The translations under genes and the position numbers were made by a program. Below, piece by piece: positions 25,498-33,317 of a stretch of DNA of 64,000 nucleotides. Numbering within the stretch: the stretch's first letter is position 1; each line of letters begins with the position of its first letter. Below the pieces are notes generated by a model. That model did not search any database. It was not told the origin of the DNA and was given only the letters and a program-made list of their open reading frames with translations. Source of the DNA: JAJDAH01 sp964487605 (GTDB lineage Bacteria; Myxococcota_A; Polyangia; Polyangiales; Polyangiaceae). The stretch spans positions 1-64,000 of the forward strand of contig CAZARU010000012.1 of the NCBI GenBank assembly GCA_964487605.1. Direction: 5' to 3'.

Positions 25498-26598
25498 TCA
25501 ACGCGCGCTTCCGGGCGCAACGCCCTCGCCCGAGGCTCGTTGCGGCGGCGCGTCGCGCGCCGCCGAGCCTCGCCGGGCCGCGCCGCAAAGAACGCGCAGG
25601 GCGTTTCGACCGAACACGTCGGTGACCTCTCGCCTCGACGAACCGGCATCGAGCAACGCCTGCGCGAGCACTGGAAACCGCGACGCGTCGCGGAGCTCGG
25701 GCGGAGGCCGGATGTCGCCCTCGAAGTCCGAACCGATGGCGACGCCGTGCATCCCGGCAACTCGCCCCACGTGGCGGACGTGGCGGACGACGTCCTCGAG
25801 GGTGGCGTCGCGATCGCGGGCGAGGAACGGGGAGTGGAAGTTGACGCCCACCACGCCGCCGGTGTCGGCGATGGCGCGCAGGAGGTCGTCGGGGAGGTTC
25901 CGTGGGTGGTCCGCGAGCACGCGCGCGTTGGAGTGCGTGGCCACGACGGGCGCGCCGGCTTCGCGGGCCATCGCAACGACCTCCTTCGCCGCCCGGTCGG
26001 ACGCGTGACTCACGTCCACGACGGCACCGTTCTCGTGGACGGCCCTCACGACCGCGCGGCCGGCCTCGGTGAGCCCGGTGCGTCCGCCCGCATCGCCCGT
26101 GGCGGAGGTCGCCAGCGCGTTGTCGTACGCGTGAACGAGACCGAAGACACGCACGCCGCGCGCGACCCATTCCCGCACCCGGCTCGGGTTCTCCGCGAGG
26201 GGCGCCGCACCTTCGAACGCGAGCCAGGTCCTGACCCGACCCTCGGGTCCACATCCGGGCAGCTGGTAGGACGCGGCACGCGTGAGGTGCCCGTAGATCG
26301 TCACGTAGCTCTGCTCCAGGTCCGAGGCGCGTGGTCCAGTGGGTGAGACGCGCTTCGGCACGTAGAGCGGGAGCACCACACCGACGACACCGGCCGCCGC
26401 GAGCGCCGCCTGGGGAAACTGCCCCGTGCCCGCTGCGAAGTCCTGCGACCTGTAGCTGACCTGGAAGGACAGATCGACGTGAAGATCGACCACACCGAAG
26501 GGGCGCGCCTCCGCTTCGGCACCCTGCAGGGGCAGCGGCGCCATGAGACCCAGCGAGGCCGCACAACCGAGCATCGCCGCACCGACGGCGCGGCTCAT
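25498..26598 (-). CDS. Membrane dipeptidase, peptidase family M19, exported
   Basis: 366 residues. After a signal peptide of about 26-30 residues, the zinc-binding residues of family M19 are all present: HxD at 40/42 (VVDLHVD), Glu129 (LAFEGAAP), His198 (DVSHAS), His222 (THSNAR) and Asp291 (IGSDFEG). It should cleave dipeptides, or D-amino-acid-containing or cell-wall fragments, in the periplasm. Its ATG overlaps the stop of the upstream kinase gene by four bases (ATGA). That coupling is unusual and hints that the kinase and a peptide-hydrolysing function are linked. The C-terminal tail is Ala/Arg-rich and unconserved. Confidence 0.92.
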   Translation of the reverse strand: MSRAVGAAMLGCAASLGLMAPLPLQGAEAEARPFGVVDLHVDLSFQVSYRSQDFAAGTGQFPQAALAAAGVVGVVLPLYVPKRVSPTGPRASDLEQSYVTIYGHLTRAASYQLPGCGPEGRVRTWLAFEGAAPLAENPSRVREWVARGVRVFGLVHAYDNALATSATGDAGGRTGLTEAGRAVVRAVHENGAVVDVSHASDRAAKEVVAMAREAGAPVVATHSNARVLADHPRNLPDDLLRAIADTGGVVGVNFHSPFLARDRDATLEDVVRHVRHVGRVAGMHGVAIGSDFEGDIRPPPELRDASRFPVLAQALLDAGSSRREVTDVFGRNALRVLCGAARRGSAARDAPPQRASGEGVAPGSAR

Positions 26599-27779
26599 TG
26601 CCCGACCACCAGCACGCCGATGACCACTCCGAGGACGAGCGCGACCGCTACGAGGACGGCGATCAGCGCCGGCGTTCCGACGCGACGCGCGGGTGCCACG
26701 ACCTGAACGTCCGCCAGGCGTTCGCGAACCTCGACGCCTGCGGGCAAAGGCGCGGACATCGCGGTGGGAACCCCGCCGAACGGTCCGCCGCTCGCCGCCG
26801 ATGGCGGAGCGGCGGACGAAGGAACCGCGCCGGAGGCCACGGACGCCGGTGGCGGCGCAACCGACCGATAGCCGCCACGCGCCGCCGCCGACAGCGCGGA
26901 CGACATCTCACGCGCCGTCTGAAAGCGCGCGGACAGATCCTTCGCCAGCGCCCGGTCGAAGAAGTCGCTCCAGTGGGCGTACTGCGGCGCGACCACGTCG
27001 AGGCGCCGCGGCTCGGTGGTCAAGATCGCCGTCACGCGCCCCATTTCGGTGTCCGCGTGGAACGCGCGTTGACCGGTCAGCATCTCGTACAGCAGCACGC
27101 CGGTGCTCCAGAGGTCCGTTCGCAGGTCCGCGGACTTCGCGTCGTGGATCTGCTCCGGGCTCATGTAGCCCGGCGTCCCGAGCACCATGCCGGTCTTCGT
27201 CTTGCGACCCATGCCGCCGGCCTCGTCCATCACCCTCGCGAGACCGAAGTCGAGCAGCTTCACCTCGGGCTGAGCATCCGGCCCCGACACCACGAAGACG
27301 TTGTCGGGCTTCAGATCACGGTGGACGACGCCGGCGTCGTGCGCCGCAGCGAGCACCTCCAGCAGCCCCGCCGCGATGGCAACGGCCTGCGAGGGGGGCA
27401 GCGGGCCCTGGTTCATGCGCGTCGTCAGCGGGGCGCCGGGGAGCAGATCCAGCACCAGAAAAGGCGTGCCGTCTTCGGCGCGTGCGGCCTCGTGCACACG
27501 CGCGACGTTCGCGTGACGGATGCGCTCACCGACCTTCGCCTCGGAGAGGAATCGCTCGATGACGGCCGGCTCGTCATGGAACTCGCGGCGCAGGATCTTG
27601 ACCGCCACCGGCGCCGGCGCCGTGAGCACACCCGGGCTCCCCGAGAGCGGCGCCTCTCCCACCACGGGAACGGCCTCGTACACGAGCGCGAGTCCGCCCT
27701 GCCCGATGGGGCGCCGGATGCGCCAGGCGCCCCTGAGCACGGCGCCCACGTAGGCGTTCGGATCGTCGAGGGAGACCAC
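26595..27779 (-). CDS. Membrane-anchored Ser/Thr protein kinase
   Basis: 394 residues from the GTG at 27779. Gly loop IGQGGLALVY (25-34; the third Gly is Ala), Lys61 (VAVKI), HRDLKPDN with HRD at 153-155, DFG at 177-179 and GTPGYMSPEQI are all intact. A long loop with Pro, Ala and Ser (about 300-355) leads to one transmembrane helix at the C terminus (LIAVLVAVALVLGVVIGVLV) with almost no residues beyond it. So the kinase faces the cytosol and there is no sizeable extracellular sensor, unlike PknB-type kinases. Its stop overlaps the start of the M19 dipeptidase (ATGA). The start is an inference; no ATG fits. Confidence 0.9.
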   Translation of the reverse strand: MVSLDDPNAYVGAVLRGAWRIRRPIGQGGLALVYEAVPVVGEAPLSGSPGVLTAPAPVAVKILRREFHDEPAVIERFLSEAKVGERIRHANVARVHEAARAEDGTPFLVLDLLPGAPLTTRMNQGPLPPSQAVAIAAGLLEVLAAAHDAGVVHRDLKPDNVFVVSGPDAQPEVKLLDFGLARVMDEAGGMGRKTKTGMVLGTPGYMSPEQIHDAKSADLRTDLWSTGVLLYEMLTGQRAFHADTEMGRVTAILTTEPRRLDVVAPQYAHWSDFFDRALAKDLSARFQTAREMSSALSAAARGGYRSVAPPPASVASGAVPSSAAPPSAASGGPFGGVPTAMSAPLPAGVEVRERLADVQVVAPARRVGTPALIAVLVAVALVLGVVIGVLVVGQ

Positions 27780-27840
27780 GCCGTCCGTTCTTACCGCGGG
27801 TGGCCAGCAGGCACGAGGGGGCTCGGCGCCACCCGCAACG

Positions 27841-28455
27841 TCACTTGGAGAACAGCTCGAGTTGTTGCCCGCGTGGCGCCTCCTTCGGCGCGACGGGTGC
27901 GGCGTGCGATGGCGGCTTCGCGGCGGGCTTGGGCTCGCGAACCGCACCGGAGGGGCGGGAGCGCGCGGGCGCGAGCTGCCGGACGAGGCTCGATTCGCGC
28001 CGAAAGAACCCTTCGGTGTGGAACGTCTCGTCGAGACCCAGGTGGACGAGGTCGAGGTGGTGCACGACCTCGTGCAGCAGCGTGCGGAGGAACGTGCGAA
28101 ACGCGACGACGCGCTTCTGCGCCGCCGTGCGCATCCACACTTCGATGAGCGCGGGCTCGTCCGTGGCGCTCGTGTAGAGCCCGTGAAGCTCGCTGTCGTC
28201 GCTCTTCGGGCGCGTGGCCCGCACGACGACGCGCACCGGGGCGGCACCGAGCGCCCGCGTGATGCCGGCTACGAGTTCTCCCGCGGTCCGCTCCACGACG
28301 GAGCGCTTGCCGCCCGCGAGCGCGGCTTCGAGCGCCGACGCGCGGCGCCGCAGATCGGCGACGCGCGGCAGACGGAGTTCCGTCACCGCGTCACTGCGGC
28401 GGTACGTCGCGCGGTCGCGTTCCCCGAGACGATCGTAGTAGTCGAAGCGGGACAT
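27841..28455 (-). CDS. Predicted zinc metallopeptidase with HExxH
   Basis: 204 residues. The motif LLHEVVHHLDLVHLGLDETF includes HExxH (H128, E129, H132), with a downstream FHTEGFFRRE that could supply the third ligand (Glu148). The C terminus is Pro/Lys-rich and ends in LELFSK. I do not recognise a named family; SprT-like or anti-sigma-factor-type proteases share only the HExxH. There is no signal peptide, so it is probably cytosolic. It is the first gene of a minus-strand run HExxH-kinase-dipeptidase-YeeE pair and may share their transcript. Confidence 0.65.
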   Translation of the reverse strand: MSRFDYYDRLGERDRATYRRSDAVTELRLPRVADLRRRASALEAALAGGKRSVVERTAGELVAGITRALGAAPVRVVVRATRPKSDDSELHGLYTSATDEPALIEVWMRTAAQKRVVAFRTFLRTLLHEVVHHLDLVHLGLDETFHTEGFFRRESSLVRQLAPARSRPSGAVREPKPAAKPPSHAAPVAPKEAPRGQQLELFSK

Positions 28456-28473
28456 CGGCGCAGACCTCGTCGC

Positions 28474-29700
28474 TCAGAACGGGAGGTCGCCCGTGGCTTC
28501 CCGCGTCGATCCCGAACGTTCGAACGCCTTGACGACCTCCTGCGCGATCCGCATCTGGTGTACCTCGTCGGCCCCGTCGGCCAGGCGCGCCCACCGCGCC
28601 TCCGCGAGCATCTGGGCGATGGGGGAGTCCCGGGAATAGCCGAGCGCACCATGCACCTGAAGCGCCCGGTCGAGCACGCGCCAGAGCGTGTTCGCGACGT
28701 GGACCTTCGCCATGGCCACCTCGGTCTTGAACGGGAGCTCCCGCTCGATGCGGTAGGCCGCGTGGAGGACCATGAGCTTGGCGGTGTAAATCTCGGTCGC
28801 GCTGTCGGCCATCATCCACTGGATGGCCTGCTTCTCGCTGAGGAGCGACCCGTGGGCGAATCTCTTCGTGGCGCGGTCCACCATCATCTCGAGGCCGCGC
28901 TCCGCCTGTCCTATCCAGCGCATGCAGTGCGCGAGCCGAGCCGGCCCGAGGCGCACCTGACCGAGGCGATGCCCGCCGCCACGCTCACCGAGCAGGTTGC
29001 CCGCCGGAACGCGCACCCCGCGAAGCAGAATCTCGCAGTGGTTGTGGCTGCCGCTCATCGTCTCGATGTCGCGAACGAGCTCCCAGCCCGGCGTCGGCAG
29101 GTCCACGATGAACGCCGAGTTGCGCGCCTGGGGCGGATCCGCGTCGGGATCGGTCCTGGCGATGACGATGGCGAAGTTGGCGCCCTTCGCCCCGGAAATG
29201 AACCACTTGTGCCCATCGAGCACCCAGTGATCCCCCTCGAGGGCCGCCTTCGTCTGGATCAGCGTCGGGTCGCTGCCCGCGACCTCCGGCTCCGTCATCG
29301 CGAAGCACGACCGCCCACGCCCCTCCGCGAGCGGCCGCAGGTACCGCTCCTTCTGCTCCGTGGTCCCGAAGTGCAGCAGCGTGTGCATGTTGCCCTCGTC
29401 CGGCGCGTGACAGTTGAGCACGAACGGTCCGAGCTTCGTACGGCCGGCCTCGACGCTCACCGCGGCCATCGCCGTCGCTCCCAGCCCGAGGCCGCCCCAC
29501 TCCGGGGGCAAGTGCGGGTTGAACAGCGAGAGCTCCCGAGCCCGCTGGCGCAGTCGAAGGATGGCCGTGATGAGCTCGCTCCGATGCTCGGGCTCGAAGC
29601 TCACGTCGCGGCCGGCGGGCTCGACCTCTTCCTGCATGAACAGCCGGACGCGAGCGCGAACGTCCTCGACCTCTGGGGGGAACGTGAAGTCTATCGGCAT
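28474..29700 (-). CDS. Acyl-CoA dehydrogenase (ACAD10/11-like)
   Basis: 408 residues, FAD-dependent oxidation of acyl-CoA to enoyl-CoA. Family blocks: PPEWGGLGLGATAM near residue 70, CFAMTEPEVAGSDP for FAD binding, DGHKWFISGAKGA, and at the C terminus QVHGALGYSRDSPIAQMLAEARWARLADGADEVH. The last block with the D-E-V-H ending matches the ACAD10/11-like acyl-CoA dehydrogenase group. Substrate chain is unknown. The ATG at 29700 gives the usual PIDFTFPPEV beginning. It is divergent from the DUF3565-DUF1971 gene. Confidence 0.92.
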   Translation of the reverse strand: MPIDFTFPPEVEDVRARVRLFMQEEVEPAGRDVSFEPEHRSELITAILRLRQRARELSLFNPHLPPEWGGLGLGATAMAAVSVEAGRTKLGPFVLNCHAPDEGNMHTLLHFGTTEQKERYLRPLAEGRGRSCFAMTEPEVAGSDPTLIQTKAALEGDHWVLDGHKWFISGAKGANFAIVIARTDPDADPPQARNSAFIVDLPTPGWELVRDIETMSGSHNHCEILLRGVRVPAGNLLGERGGGHRLGQVRLGPARLAHCMRWIGQAERGLEMMVDRATKRFAHGSLLSEKQAIQWMMADSATEIYTAKLMVLHAAYRIERELPFKTEVAMAKVHVANTLWRVLDRALQVHGALGYSRDSPIAQMLAEARWARLADGADEVHQMRIAQEVVKAFERSGSTREATGDLPF

Positions 29701-29737
29701 GGCGGCGAGGTTCGCACGGTGCGAGGCACCGAGCACC

Positions 29738-30250
29738 ATGTATCCTCGCGGCGTGGACCGCGCGATCACGGGCTATGGCTGGGACGACGCGGGAGATCCC
29801 TTCGCAGCACTCGCTTGCGGTCACCGGCAGCACGTTCGCCACCGCCCACCGTTCTGGAACCGGCCGTGGGTCGAGACCGAGGAAGGCCGCGCCGAGCACC
29901 TGGGGTTGGCGCTCGACTGCGTCCGCTGCGATAGGCTCGAACTGCCCGACGGGTTCGAGCGCTACGATCGGACGCGCCAGTTCACGGAGACCACGATGCC
30001 CGGCGCGCTCCGGCGAGATCACCGCACGAAGTCCGGCGTCTGGGGGCGGATCGTCGTCGAGAGCGGCTCGCTGCTCTACACCATCGACTCCCTGTCCCTT
30101 TCACGAGAACTCACCGCAGGTGAGGTGGGCATCATTCCGCCGGACGTCCCCCATCGCGTCGAGCCCATGGGCGCGACGTCGTTCTTCGTCGAGTTCCTCC
30201 GCACGAACGAGGCGCAAAGCTTCGGAACCAAGCCTCAGTTCAGTCCGTAG
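29738..30250 (+). CDS. DUF3565-DUF1971 fusion protein
   Basis: 170 residues from the ATG at 29738 (GTG at 29753 is an alternative). Residues about 7-67 match DUF3565: ITGYGWDDAGD, then CGHRQHVRHRPPFWNRPWV and CVRCD, with candidate metal ligands C27, H29, C61 and C64. Residues 70-155 match DUF1971, the TehB-associated cupin: TMPGALRRDHRTKSGVWGRIVV, then IIPPDVPHRVEP. In many bacteria the two are separate or loosely linked domains; both are small, uncharacterised and associated with stress (nitrite or tellurite-type). The 3' end overlaps the convergent SGNH gene by 16 bases. Confidence 0.8.
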   Translation: MYPRGVDRAITGYGWDDAGDPFAALACGHRQHVRHRPPFWNRPWVETEEGRAEHLGLALDCVRCDRLELPDGFERYDRTRQFTETTMPGALRRDHRTKSGVWGRIVVESGSLLYTIDSLSLSRELTAGEVGIIPPDVPHRVEPMGATSFFVEFLRTNEAQSFGTKPQFSP

Positions 30251-31314
30251 CGGTCAGCCGCCCAAGCCCGAACCGCGTCGGCTGCGAGGTCGCTGGGCTC
30301 CGCCGCCAGATGCCCGCCGTCGAGGAAGATGGCGTGCACGTCGCAGGGACTGCCCCGGTACTGGGGTCGTTCGCAGTATCGCGACTTCAAGAAGACGTCC
30401 CGCAGGTCGATGAAGTCGTACCCTCCGCGCTCGACGGCGCCCCGGAAGAACGCGACGCCGGGCCACGGGTTCTTGTAGTACTCCGTGTCGACGATTCGCG
30501 GATCGTCGAAGTCGCCTGCCGTGGGAAGCAGCAGGTACAAGAGGCGCGCCCCGCGCGCCCTGGTCTCCGCGGCAATGCCCGCGAGCAACGCCTCGGTCAC
30601 CTGCTTTCCCTCGTCCGCCTCGATCCGGATCTCGCCGCAGAAGGACGCGAGACCTCTGGCCACCGCCTCGCGTCGCCCGTCCCCCATGTCGCCGCTCCAG
30701 AGCCAGAGCGCGTGCATGAAGAGCGTCTTGGAGAGATGGTTGATGCAGTTGAACTCGTTTCGATCGGCCCTGGTCAGCACGAGGCCTCCGCCGTCGATGC
30801 GGAAGATAGGCTTCGAGTGCCCGTAGTTCTGGCTCTCGGTCAGCCCCTGGTAATCGTTGCCGCCGAAGATTCCCACGACGACCAGCTTGGCACGCGTCCG
30901 GGGGAGCAACCGCTGCAGGTACAGGTACGTGTGGTCGATGGACGTTCCCGTGATCCCTGCGTTCAGCACCTGATGGTGCTTCATCTTCGCGTCCAGGCGC
31001 GCTGCGATGGTCTCGTTCGCCTCGAGCCCCATGCCGAACACGACGGAGTCCCCGAACACCAGGACGTGATCCCTGGAGTGGTCCAGGACCTCCTGTCTCT
31101 GACCCACCACATCCCTGTGGACCTCGAGGCCCGCGGCTCGCTGCTTCTCCGAGGCCTTCGGCGCCCAGCCCATCTCGGCATCGAACGCGAGGTCGGCACC
31201 CGTACCGTCGGGCCGGGGAACACGAATGACGAGCGTCAGCGCCACGAACACGAGCGCCCACCCTGCGAGCCGCCGGAAGCGGCTTCGCCTCGCGGCAGCG
31301 GTCGACGACTCCAT
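30235..31314 (-). CDS. SGNH/GDSL-like hydrolase with N-terminal membrane anchor
   Basis: 359 residues. One N-terminal transmembrane helix (LAGWALVFVALTLVIRV) places the rest in the periplasm. The SGNH blocks are visible: FGDSVVFGMGL (catalytic Ser), GGNDYQG (block III), and a C-terminal DGGHLA (Asp-x-x-His), giving an apparently intact triad. Family members de-esterify or transacylate glycans and lipids. It is divergent from the second SGNH gene (87-base gap) and shares its region with the carbamoyltransferase cassette, so it may act on the same product. The start at 31314 is chosen to keep the anchor N-terminal. Confidence 0.85.
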   Translation of the reverse strand: MESSTAAARRSRFRRLAGWALVFVALTLVIRVPRPDGTGADLAFDAEMGWAPKASEKQRAAGLEVHRDVVGQRQEVLDHSRDHVLVFGDSVVFGMGLEANETIAARLDAKMKHHQVLNAGITGTSIDHTYLYLQRLLPRTRAKLVVVGIFGGNDYQGLTESQNYGHSKPIFRIDGGGLVLTRADRNEFNCINHLSKTLFMHALWLWSGDMGDGRREAVARGLASFCGEIRIEADEGKQVTEALLAGIAAETRARGARLLYLLLPTAGDFDDPRIVDTEYYKNPWPGVAFFRGAVERGGYDFIDLRDVFLKSRYCERPQYRGSPCDVHAIFLDGGHLAAEPSDLAADAVRAWAADRYGLN

Positions 31315-31401
31315 CGCTCGGGTCGTTGCGTAGGTCAACGGCCGCGCACGCTCAAGGGGTAGTGCGTGGCGGTGCCGCAGGCGTCGTGATAGTCGTGGGC
31401 G

Positions 31402-33102
31402 GTGACCTGGCGGCGCACCGTGCGCCGCGAGAGGCGAACCGGCATCGACGTGGCTGACGCTTCCCAGAGGGCTCGGCGCGCGCTCACCTGGACGGCCGTC
31501 ACCATGGGCGCGGGCTTCGCTCTGGCCCTGTACGCAGCAGCGAACGCGGTCGCCGTGTTCGTCTACGACGCCAGCGCCTTCCCCTTGTCGTATCGGGTTC
31601 GCTACGGCGTCATCAACGGCTGTACCGGGCTCCTGATTGCGTGCGTGGCGTGGGTCGCCCTCGCGCGCATGTACCGGGACTACCGACTGGAACGCGACGT
31701 GCCGAACGCCGAAAGGACGACCGTCGCGCTGCGGCTGGCCCGCACGTCGCGGCGCAGCGCCCTGGGAGTCTGCGTAGCGCTGGCGGCCGTGCTGGCCTAC
31801 CTTCAGATCTCGTTGCCGCTGGTGGAACGGCGAGGGCTGCCCGGGCTCCCCGCGTCGGAGCGATTGTCGCTCGACCGCCTCTCTCGCCGGCCCACCGTGG
31901 ATGTCCGGACCAACGAGTACGGATTTCGCGATCGCCCCTGGCTCGATCGGGAGCGACCCCTCGAGAACCCGGCGTTCAGGGTGCTGCTGCTCGGCGACTC
32001 GATCACGTTCGGTTCGGGGATCCGGGAGCAAGCCAAGACGCTCACGGCCAGGCTCGAACGTGCCCTCGCGGCCGACGGTCGAGTACCGTGGCCGCAGGTC
32101 TTCAACGTCTCGCTGAACGGACTGAACTTCACCCAGCAGGTGGACCTGCTCGCGGCGTTCGTGGGCGACGTGAACCCGGATCTCGTCGTGGTCGTTCACA
32201 ACGAGCAGAACGATCTGATGCCGCCCCTGCCCTACTACTCGCACCCTCGGCTCTTCGCGGCCCTTCCGCTCGCCTTCGTCACCTACGTGAACGCGCTCGA
32301 CCGGTACATGGGCAGCCACTTGCTCTCGGACTCCCCGGGCAGGGTGTCGCGCTTCCAGCAGGACTCCGAGCGCCTGGCGAGGCTCGGCGACGAGCGGTCG
32401 TTCGACGTGCTCTTCACGTATCTCGTGCGCCGATGCCCACCGGCGTACTACACCCGCACCAAGGGTCGAGCGCGCCTCTTCGCCTATTCGACGGTGGGGC
32501 AGTGGCCACCCGGGCCCGAGCTGACGTTTCCGAACGACTTCCACCCCAACGAGGAGGGCGTCGTCTGGATCGCGGAGCGCCTCGCGCCGCGGGTGCGGCG
32601 CATCGCCGACGAGGGAGCGACCTGGCGGTCCCAGGGCGTCGATCCCATCACGGAGGAGTTCGAGTCGGGGTGTGTCCGCGGCGAGCCCCGGCGTGAAGAG
32701 CCCTCCGCGGCCCGCAGCCCGACCCCGCCCGCGTCCGCGACGGGTGGCACCGTGGCCGTCCAGGTGCTGCCTCCGGATGCGGGCACGAAGCTCCTCGCCG
32801 CCACGGGCCACGCGCTCGGCGATCTGGTCTCCGGTGGCTGGAAGATGGACTCGCTCCGAGTCGATGGTGCGAGCGCGACCCTGACGCTGACCAAGGACGG
32901 TGCCGTCGCGCGAATGGTCCTCGACCATCGTTCGACCGCGGGCCCGTCCGACTGGCAGAGCACGAGCTTCCACATGAAGGCGGACGTATCGGGCGCAGCG
33001 GGGGATCCGGCGGCCATGGTCGCCCTTCAGGATCTGGCGAAGAGGATCGACGCGGCGGACCGGGGCGGCTTCTTCATCGAGGCGCGTTCCAGGCCCCGGT
33101 GA
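31402..33102 (+). CDS. Membrane SGNH-hydrolase-like protein with C-terminal extension
   Basis: 566 residues. Three N-terminal hydrophobic helices (about 28-50, 70-90, 118-138) are followed by an SGNH domain beginning VRTNEYGFRDRPW with LLGDSITFGSGI (catalytic Ser) and HNEQND. The final catalytic block reads NDFHPNEEG; at the usual Asp-x-x-His position the residue three before His is Asn, so the Asp may be substituted. A Pro-rich linker and a small alpha/beta-looking domain (about 440-566) follow; I do not recognise the latter. It starts with GTG and leads, 49 bases after its stop, into the DUF5989 small protein and then the carbamoyltransferase. Confidence 0.75.
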   Translation: MTWRRTVRRERRTGIDVADASQRARRALTWTAVTMGAGFALALYAAANAVAVFVYDASAFPLSYRVRYGVINGCTGLLIACVAWVALARMYRDYRLERDVPNAERTTVALRLARTSRRSALGVCVALAAVLAYLQISLPLVERRGLPGLPASERLSLDRLSRRPTVDVRTNEYGFRDRPWLDRERPLENPAFRVLLLGDSITFGSGIREQAKTLTARLERALAADGRVPWPQVFNVSLNGLNFTQQVDLLAAFVGDVNPDLVVVVHNEQNDLMPPLPYYSHPRLFAALPLAFVTYVNALDRYMGSHLLSDSPGRVSRFQQDSERLARLGDERSFDVLFTYLVRRCPPAYYTRTKGRARLFAYSTVGQWPPGPELTFPNDFHPNEEGVVWIAERLAPRVRRIADEGATWRSQGVDPITEEFESGCVRGEPRREEPSAARSPTPPASATGGTVAVQVLPPDAGTKLLAATGHALGDLVSGGWKMDSLRVDGASATLTLTKDGAVARMVLDHRSTAGPSDWQSTSFHMKADVSGAAGDPAAMVALQDLAKRIDAADRGGFFIEARSRPR

Positions 33103-33151
33103 CGCCCGGTGCGCCGGGTGCGACGACCCCGTGCTACGCTCACCTCGGAGC

Positions 33152-33292
33152 GTGCGTGAGCTTTGGCTCTTCCTGAAGACGCGACGGAGGTGGTGGTTGC
33201 CGCCGCTGCTGATCGCGTTCCTCTTGCTCGGACTGACGATCTTCGTCGGGCAGGTGAGCGGAACCGGGCCCTTCGTCTACACGCTGTTCTGA
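33152..33292 (+). CDS. 46-residue DUF5989/SxtK-like membrane protein
   Basis: A GTG-started frame too short for usual gene calls. It begins VRELWLFLKTRRRWWLPPLL, has one transmembrane segment and ends TGPFVYTLF. This RELWxFLxxRKxWWLxP...PFIYTLF pattern matches the DUF5989 family of small proteins encoded next to carbamoyltransferases and SxtJ proteins, and the SxtK product of saxitoxin clusters. It sits 25 bases upstream of the carbamoyltransferase-SxtJ fusion on the same strand. A GGAG lies just one base from the start, which is unusually close. Function unknown; it probably forms a complex with the fused enzyme in the membrane. Confidence 0.78.
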   Translation: MRELWLFLKTRRRWWLPPLLIAFLLLGLTIFVGQVSGTGPFVYTLF

Positions 33293-33317
33293 GCCACCCG
33301 TCGGCACCCGCGTTCGC

